From Candidatus Anammoxibacter sp. (GTDB lineage: Bacteria; Planctomycetota; Brocadiia; Brocadiales; Anammoxibacteraceae), in contig JAIQZQ010000043.1 of the NCBI GenBank assembly GCA_021777105.1, positions 1-64,000 of the forward strand: 64,000 bases of DNA, given 5' to 3'. This document shows positions 59,920 through 64,000 of this stretch, one piece after another. Below the pieces are notes generated by a model, which saw only the letters and a list, made by a program, of their open reading frames with translations, was not told where the DNA came from and did no database searches. The stretch's first letter is position 1. Every line of letters starts with the position of its first letter. A program made the position numbers and the translations under genes.

Positions 59920-60116
59920 CTGGATGCAGGAGGTCAGATGACGGATGAATATAGTTGATTCTGGAATACAAAAATAGTTGATTTTTACCAAAACCATAAT
60001 CCTCTTTAATCACTGATTTTCCGGTTTTTAACTATGCATCGCCACTTTCTCTTCATTTTGAATAATTATTTTTGGATTTGCGCTTTTAGCTGGAACGGGC
60101 AAGCCTTTTTCTTTTA

Positions 60117-60348
60117 CCTAAATTGTGCGATTCTTGGATGATAAAGCTCTCTGACTTCTTTAAATAATGACAATTACGAAGAATTAAACATTCACCCAAT
60201 AAGTGAAAACTAATTACAACCGTGTCGTTTCGAACACTTCGTGGCTACTCAGCATAAACTCCGAGAGAAATCTTATAAAACTCACGGGTTTAAAGATTTT
60301 TCCTGATAGTCGAAATGACAAATCACGTTACAGAATCTCTCAATTTAG
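60117..60348. mobile_element. MITE-like element, CCTAAATTGTGCGATT ends (copy 5)
   Basis: About 232 bp from CCTAAATTGTGCGATTCTT to GAATCTCTCAATTTAG. The interior (CGTGTCGTTTCGA ... GAGAAATC ... AAAGATTTTTCC ... TCGAAATGACAAATCACG) is the same as in 17337-17542, including the flanking CAATTACGAAGAATTAAACA stretch. It accounts for most of the 486-base gap after the glycosylase gene; no gene is seen there. Confidence 0.65.
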
Positions 60349-60405
60349 ATTTTAATAAATTGATATATTCTATCATTCCCCACCTTAAAATGATTTGTTG
60401 CGCAA

Positions 60406-60612
60406 TTATTGCTTTGATAAATCCAACTTGGCGGTTTTATAATCATTCATTTCACTACTATTTGAATTATCTTTAATAGTTAAGTTTACAAGACGGCTTT
60501 TATGTTGTTTTTCACATTGTCTTATTTCTTCACATAAAGAGTGAAGGTTGTTGTCAAATTCTTTTACAATCTGATCCCGGATTTTTCTAACATCAGTTAT
60601 AATTTCGTCCAT
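60406..60612 (-). CDS. Small partner protein of the PIN toxin
   Basis: Sixty-eight residues starting MDEIITDVRKIRDQIVKEFD, NNLHSLCEEIRQCEKQHKSR. The ATG at 60612 lies inside the 3' end of the PIN gene, a 20-base overlap. Proteins with this text (MDEIxxEVRxIRDxxAxxFxxDLxAIxxDL) commonly accompany this PIN subfamily; from memory they are annotated as hypothetical. The antitoxin role is inferred. A longer frame to 60681 is less likely. Confidence 0.65.
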   Translation of the reverse strand: MDEIITDVRKIRDQIVKEFDNNLHSLCEEIRQCEKQHKSRLVNLTIKDNSNSSEMNDYKTAKLDLSKQ

Positions 60613-61090
60613 CTTTATCTCCCATAAGTTCTTGTGGCGTACAAATCTCAGGGCATTTATAGCCTTCAAGTTTGCAAACATTTCGGATTAAGGGTTTTGT
60701 CTCTGCATTGTCGATATGAGTACAATTCCATGTTAAAAGGTAATCAATTCCATGGACAGCCGCTATTGCAATATGAATTGCGTCTGCGTTTGCAGCTTTG
60801 GGCACAGAATGTTTTTCTACTAAACTTAGCGCAAGGGCCTCCACAGCTCCAGTAATAGTAAGAAGAGGGACAGACTCCAAGCGGCTAATCCGTCTTTTGG
60901 CCGCATCAGGATTGCCGCGCTTTGCTTCTAACAAAACAAGTTCAGATGTATATAAATCAAAATCATGTCTGCGCGCCTCCCACCAATCTATTGTTAGCCT
61001 CTGCCAGGCTGCGGCAACAATCTGCCGGCTTGGACGCGCTGTAAGATAACTAACAATTGAATTTTCAATATATACTGTTTGTTTATTCAT
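60593..61090 (-). CDS. PIN-domain protein (VapC-like, Glu variant)
   Basis: 165 residues: VYIENSIVSYLTARPSRQIV, AAWQRLTIDWWEARRHDFDL, YTSELVLLEAKRGNPDAAKR, ANADAIHIAIAAVHGIDYLL, TWNCTHIDNAE. This PIN subgroup has Glu (YIENS) in place of the first Asp; the later acidic residues (SELVLLEA, NADAIHIA) are in place. It is probably an RNase toxin, with the small overlapping gene downstream as partner. Toxin-first order is unusual for vapBC. Confidence 0.82.
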   Translation of the reverse strand: MNKQTVYIENSIVSYLTARPSRQIVAAAWQRLTIDWWEARRHDFDLYTSELVLLEAKRGNPDAAKRRISRLESVPLLTITGAVEALALSLVEKHSVPKAANADAIHIAIAAVHGIDYLLTWNCTHIDNAETKPLIRNVCKLEGYKCPEICTPQELMGDKDGRNYN

Positions 61091-61598
61091 GTAGGAATTT
61101 CATTATATCAACTGCATTTATCTCTAGGCGGAACAATGAGATTAAGCTCCGCAAGATTTACAATACCTCTGGAATTAAAAGACTATAAATTTACACTACA
61201 ATTATTATAGTTTATGGACTTTATCAAATCACCTATCTTTTGTCAAACTGTGAATTCATGATTTGAATGTTGCCTGTAAATCAATTTTTCGGGAAGCTGT
61301 GTTTTTTGAATTGCGCGTTAACGACGCAACGACTGTATAGACATGATGTACGATAAAAGAATCCTCTGTAAAAACAACTTTTTGTGGCGAACACTTATGT
61401 TCAAGCTCTAAAGTATTTATGCCGTTTCTTCTGAAATATTTCTCTATCCTCTTCCGCTAATTAACGTTTCAGTCTCTAAATTTATTAAAAAGATGCGGCA
61501 TTTTTTTTATATGCTTGTTTTAGTAAAATATTCTTTAATTAAGAGAAGAGTTATTATAGAATCAAACCAGTTTTTTATGTTTTGGTTTTAAAAAAATT
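61091..61598. other. Gap with a possible coding remnant
   Basis: About 500 bases. A startless minus-strand frame (about 61256-61458) reads RKRIEKYFRRNGINTLELEH, KCSPQKVVFTEDSFIVHHVY, TVVASLTRNSKNTA and stops. It looks protein-like but I cannot identify it. Nothing else is supported. Confidence 0.3.
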
Positions 61599-61976
61599 AT
61601 GAAAGAATATTATTTTCTGAAATTTGTGCAAGTTGTGATATTGATTAATACTTTTGCTCTTGGGTTTGGTTTTATACAGGCTATAAAGGGCAGGGTAAGT
61701 TTGCACAAAAAAATACAGGGTATCGCATTAATAGTTACTTTTGTTGGAGTGGTTGGGCTGGTTATAACTGTTCTTATGGGGTGGGATTACGCTCATATTA
61801 CAACGCCTGCGCGTATGGCTGTTCACCGCTGTTTTTCAACGCCTTTATTTATATTATTGATAGCAGCCGCAATTACAGGCATTAAAGGAAAACGCAGTGT
61901 TCACCTGCCGGTCATCTATGCGGTAATACCATTCTGGTTTGGAGCTTTAATTACAGGCTGGTGGTTTTTCTTCTAA
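61599..61976 (+). CDS. Small four-helix membrane protein (DUF420-like?)
   Basis: 125 residues, four helices (about 8-27, 42-61, 76-95, 104-124). Conserved-looking His/Tyr between helices: RVSLHKKIQGIALIV, GWDYAHITTPARMAVHRCFS, RSVHLPVIYAVIPFW. Size and His placement resemble DUF420/YozB-type membrane proteins linked to heme or cytochrome oxidase, but this is weak. It stands alone, with no clear ribosome-binding site. Confidence 0.6.
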   Translation: MKEYYFLKFVQVVILINTFALGFGFIQAIKGRVSLHKKIQGIALIVTFVGVVGLVITVLMGWDYAHITTPARMAVHRCFSTPLFILLIAAAITGIKGKRSVHLPVIYAVIPFWFGALITGWWFFF

Positions 61977-62034
61977 ATTCCAGCTCTAAATCAATCATTG
62001 CAGATTTTAACTTATTATTTGTCCGGATTATGAC

Positions 62035-62673
62035 TCACGGCAAGTTATGTTTGCGTTTGTATTCCAGCCAGTTTGACTTGAGGTTGCAAAACCTGGCAAA
62101 ATCATTTAATCTTACGCAAAACGGATTTGTTTCCCTCTCATTCTTTATTGTTGACGTCTCTTTCAGGCCGTAGTTGTGTCCCGGCCATACGGAAATGTCG
62201 CCGTCAAGTTTCATCAGTTTTTTAAGGCTTTCAAACTCTGTTTTTGCGTCCGCGTTTGTGTATGTGCCGCCGATCCTGCCAACAAACAGGGTGTCGCCGG
62301 TTATTAAATGACCTTGAATCAGCGCGCACATGGAATCTTCAGTATGCCCTGGAGTGTGGATAAATTGCATGGTTAGTTTGCCTAAAGGAAGGGTGTCGCC
62401 GTCGTTTACTATAATCTCGCCTGAATACGAATTTGCGTGGCTCACAAGTTTTGCGTTTGAGACCTGTTTAACCCTTGTGTTGCCCCCTGTGTGGTCGTAA
62501 TGATCATGAGTGTTGACTACATAAACAATATTAAAACCGTTTGCTTTGGCGTCGTCAATTGCCGGCGCGGGATCAGGCGACGGGTCAAACAGCGCGCACT
62601 CTTTCGTCTCATCATCGGCGGCGATATAGCCGAAATTCTTGCCCCCGCCGCATTTAAGTTGTTTGAAATACAT
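62035..62673 (-). CDS. Metallo-beta-lactamase-fold hydrolase (GloB-like)
   Basis: 212 residues from the ATG at 62673, 9 bases after GGGAG (an upstream in-frame start adds 11 unlikely residues). Metal motifs: VVNTHDHYDHTGGN (HxHxDH), FIHTPGHTEDSMC (His), ITGDTLFVGRIGG (Asp), VWPGHNYG (His). The set is complete for a two-metal site. TPGHTxDSMC and GDTLFVGxIGG place it in the glyoxalase II / persulfide-dioxygenase-like branch. The C-terminus LKETSTIKNERETNPFCVRL is that of GloB-like enzymes. Likely a thioester or related hydrolase. It is convergent with the membrane protein gene upstream. Confidence 0.9.
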   Translation of the reverse strand: MYFKQLKCGGGKNFGYIAADDETKECALFDPSPDPAPAIDDAKANGFNIVYVVNTHDHYDHTGGNTRVKQVSNAKLVSHANSYSGEIIVNDGDTLPLGKLTMQFIHTPGHTEDSMCALIQGHLITGDTLFVGRIGGTYTNADAKTEFESLKKLMKLDGDISVWPGHNYGLKETSTIKNERETNPFCVRLNDFARFCNLKSNWLEYKRKHNLP

Positions 62674-63122
62674 GATAAAATCTCCCGGCCCGGGCAAGCC
62701 GGGCAAGTAAAAAATAAAAAGCTAAAAGTTTAAGCTGTATTTAAAAAAATATTTGCAAAATGCAATTTGTAATTTTTTCGCCTGAAACCGACTTGCAAAA
62801 CCTGAGAATATGCTTAAACAGTAACATTATAGCCGGTTTATACCTTATCAACAACGCAAAAGTAAAGCGCGGGAGGCTCTCCGGGCTCTGGAGCAAAACG
62901 CGGGGCGCGGGGCGCAAAGAGCAACAAGCAAAAGGGTTGGAGGCAGAGAAAGAAGATGTAGCTCCATGGGTTGAGAATAAAAACCATGGATGGTCAATAG
63001 ATTTCGCATAATGAAAATTAGGTTTGATTTATCTATTTTGTGCGATTATATTACACGCTTTAATGATAGCGCGAAACCAAGTTAACCGTTTTTACTTTTT
63101 AGACTTTTATAAATCCAAATAA
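62674..63122. other. Gap between divergent genes
   Basis: About 450 bases between the hydrolase and NAD synthetase starts. A plus-strand frame (62760-63011) has no ribosome-binding site and no family resemblance; I do not call it a gene. No clear promoter boxes are named. Confidence 0.4.
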
Positions 63123-64000
63123 ATGAAAATAGCCCTTGCCCAAATAAACCCGACTATAGGCGCGTTTGATTTAAATATAAGAAAGATGCGGCAATATATT
63201 GACCGCGCAAAAGAGGCGGGCATCCATTTAGTCGTTTTTCCTGAAATGTCGATTACGGGGTATCCGCCAAGAGATCTGCTGGACAGGCCCGGGTTTGTAG
63301 CCGATAATCTTAAGGCCTTGGATGAAATTAAATCGTATGTCACTGATATGGCGGCGATTGTGGGTTTTGTTGACGTAAACACCGTTAAAAAGGGCAAACA
63401 TCTTTATAATGCGGCTGCGTTTATAAAAGACGGGCATATCAGGTCGAAACAATACAAATCGTTGCTGCCGTCATACGATGTGTTTGACGAGCGCCGTTAT
63501 TTTGAACCCGCGCAAACAATTGAGCTGCTGGATTACCGGCGTTTAAAGTTCGGCATATCTATTTGCGAAGATATCTGGACGCCGGAGGACGTCCTGCCAA
63601 GGCCGATTTATCATGCCGACCCGGTTGACGACATGATAAAGCTCGGAGCTCAATTTATTGTAAATATATCGGCGTCTCCGTTTAACGAAGGCAAGATTAA
63701 CGTCAGGCGCAACCTTGTGGCAAATCAAGCCAAGAAATACAATATGCCGTTTTTATATGTTAATCAGGTTGGCGGCAATGACGATCTTGTTTTTGACGGC
63801 AACAGCATTGTGTGCGAAGCTAACGGCTCAATCGTTGCGCTAGGGGCAGATTTTGAAGAAGACATGGTCACTGTTGAAATTAAAAATGACAAATGCTTTC
63901 CCCTGGGCAAAAGCGTTACAACCGTAAACAGATACGAGAACAGCAATATAGAGAACATTTATAAGGCGTTAACATTGGGTGTAAAGGATTACGCCGGTAA
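63123..64000 (+). CDS. nadE: Glutamine-dependent NAD+ synthetase, 3' partial
   Basis: The frame opens at ATG 63123 and runs off the window after 292 codons. The visible part is the nitrilase-type glutaminase domain: KIALAQINPTIGAFDLN, VVFPEMSITGYPPRDLL (catalytic Glu), the Lys in SKQYKSLLPSYDVFDERRYF, and the Cys nucleophile in GISICEDIWTP. The order E-K-C is complete. NASPFNEGK-like text (NISASPFNEGKINVRR) and NQVGGNDDLVFDGNS are typical of the NadE glutaminase half. The synthetase domain begins just at the window edge. It makes NAD from deamido-NAD using glutamine as the ammonia source. Confidence 0.93.
   Translation, partial: MKIALAQINPTIGAFDLNIRKMRQYIDRAKEAGIHLVVFPEMSITGYPPRDLLDRPGFVADNLKALDEIKSYVTDMAAIVGFVDVNTVKKGKHLYNAAAFIKDGHIRSKQYKSLLPSYDVFDERRYFEPAQTIELLDYRRLKFGISICEDIWTPEDVLPRPIYHADPVDDMIKLGAQFIVNISASPFNEGKINVRRNLVANQAKKYNMPFLYVNQVGGNDDLVFDGNSIVCEANGSIVALGADFEEDMVTVEIKNDKCFPLGKSVTTVNRYENSNIENIYKALTLGVKDYAG

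Noticed and set aside
62760-63011. 83-codon frame upstream of nadE
   Set aside because: No binding site, odd composition and no recognisable motif; it lies in a normal divergent promoter gap.
1-64000. tRNA, rRNA and riboswitch search by eye
   Set aside because: No cloverleaf ending CCA, no rRNA core sequence and no convincing riboswitch leader (including ahead of metF and the nucleoside transporter) was found.

Overview
The window comes from a bacterium with an outer membrane: it encodes signal peptides, a c-type cytochrome fused to an outer-membrane-type beta-barrel, periplasmic binding proteins and many transmembrane sensor kinases. GTG and TTG starts, moderate to low GC and many dispersed palindromic repeats fit a large-genome environmental bacterium of an uncultured group (Planctomycetota, Omnitrophota, Nitrospirota or Desulfobacterota type). 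No rRNA, tRNA or other phylogenetic marker is present, so this placement is weak inference.

Layout. (1) 0-4.4 kb is eroded accessory DNA: a broken phosphate-regulon remnant (phoB-like with two frameshifts, a phoR start, the second half of phoU), then an intact hicAB, remnants of MNT/HEPN, hicA and yefM, a hicB-like gene and a DUF433/DUF5615 pair. (2) 4.4-9.0 kb is housekeeping: a MetF-type methylenetetrahydrofolate reductase, an SbcD-like phosphoesterase and a Rad50-like ATPase with two central membrane helices (the YhaO/YhaN arrangement), closed by a strong terminator. (3) 9.0-19.3 kb is an envelope locus in two arms facing outward from a toxin-antitoxin/RhuM graveyard (14.6-16.7 kb). The arms carry three paralogues of a Cys-rich membrane protein family (CCC...CCC...RPP), three secreted proteins predicted to begin with histidine after signal cleavage, a heme c/beta-barrel protein with an acidic, His-containing loop, and two more secreted proteins. 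I infer metal (perhaps copper) handling at the cell surface; this is the best candidate here for an undescribed system. (4) 19.7-24 kb holds a HigBA pair, a long palindrome resembling an integron attC site, and, ending inside that palindrome's R box, a Mrr-like nuclease fused to a beta-propeller, a possible cassette-borne defence gene. Remnants of two more small accessory modules follow. (5) 24-51 kb is a signalling island of nine genes: two GAF-bacteriohemerythrin receptors without a kinase domain, an orphan sugar-type binding protein, four giant hybrid histidine kinases (sensor, GAF, HisKA, HATPase, REC, REC, Hpt, shared tail) and two REC-HD-GYP regulators at its right end. The shared GAF type and almost superimposable C-terminal halves show that it grew by duplication and sensor swapping. 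The likely output is cyclic-di-GMP turnover through the HD-GYP proteins, but pairing is not shown by sequence. (6) 51.2-54.7 kb is a second defence/toxin patch: HicAB, HigBA and a Shedu-like (DUF4263) nuclease. (7) 54.7-64 kb is mostly housekeeping: an alkaline-phosphatase-superfamily metalloenzyme, a concentrative nucleoside transporter, a histidine phosphatase, small membrane proteins, a YkgJ-type Cys-cluster protein, an OGG1-type glycosylase, a PIN toxin pair, an MBL-fold hydrolase and the start of glutamine-dependent NAD synthetase, which runs off the end.

The intergenic DNA is rich in short mobile-looking elements: a family with terminal repeats near CCTAAATTGAGCGATT (at least five copies), other MITE-like hairpins, a 40-bp dispersed repeat (four copies) and a 7-bp tandem repeat. 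All calls rest on reading the sequence and its translations; no database search was possible.
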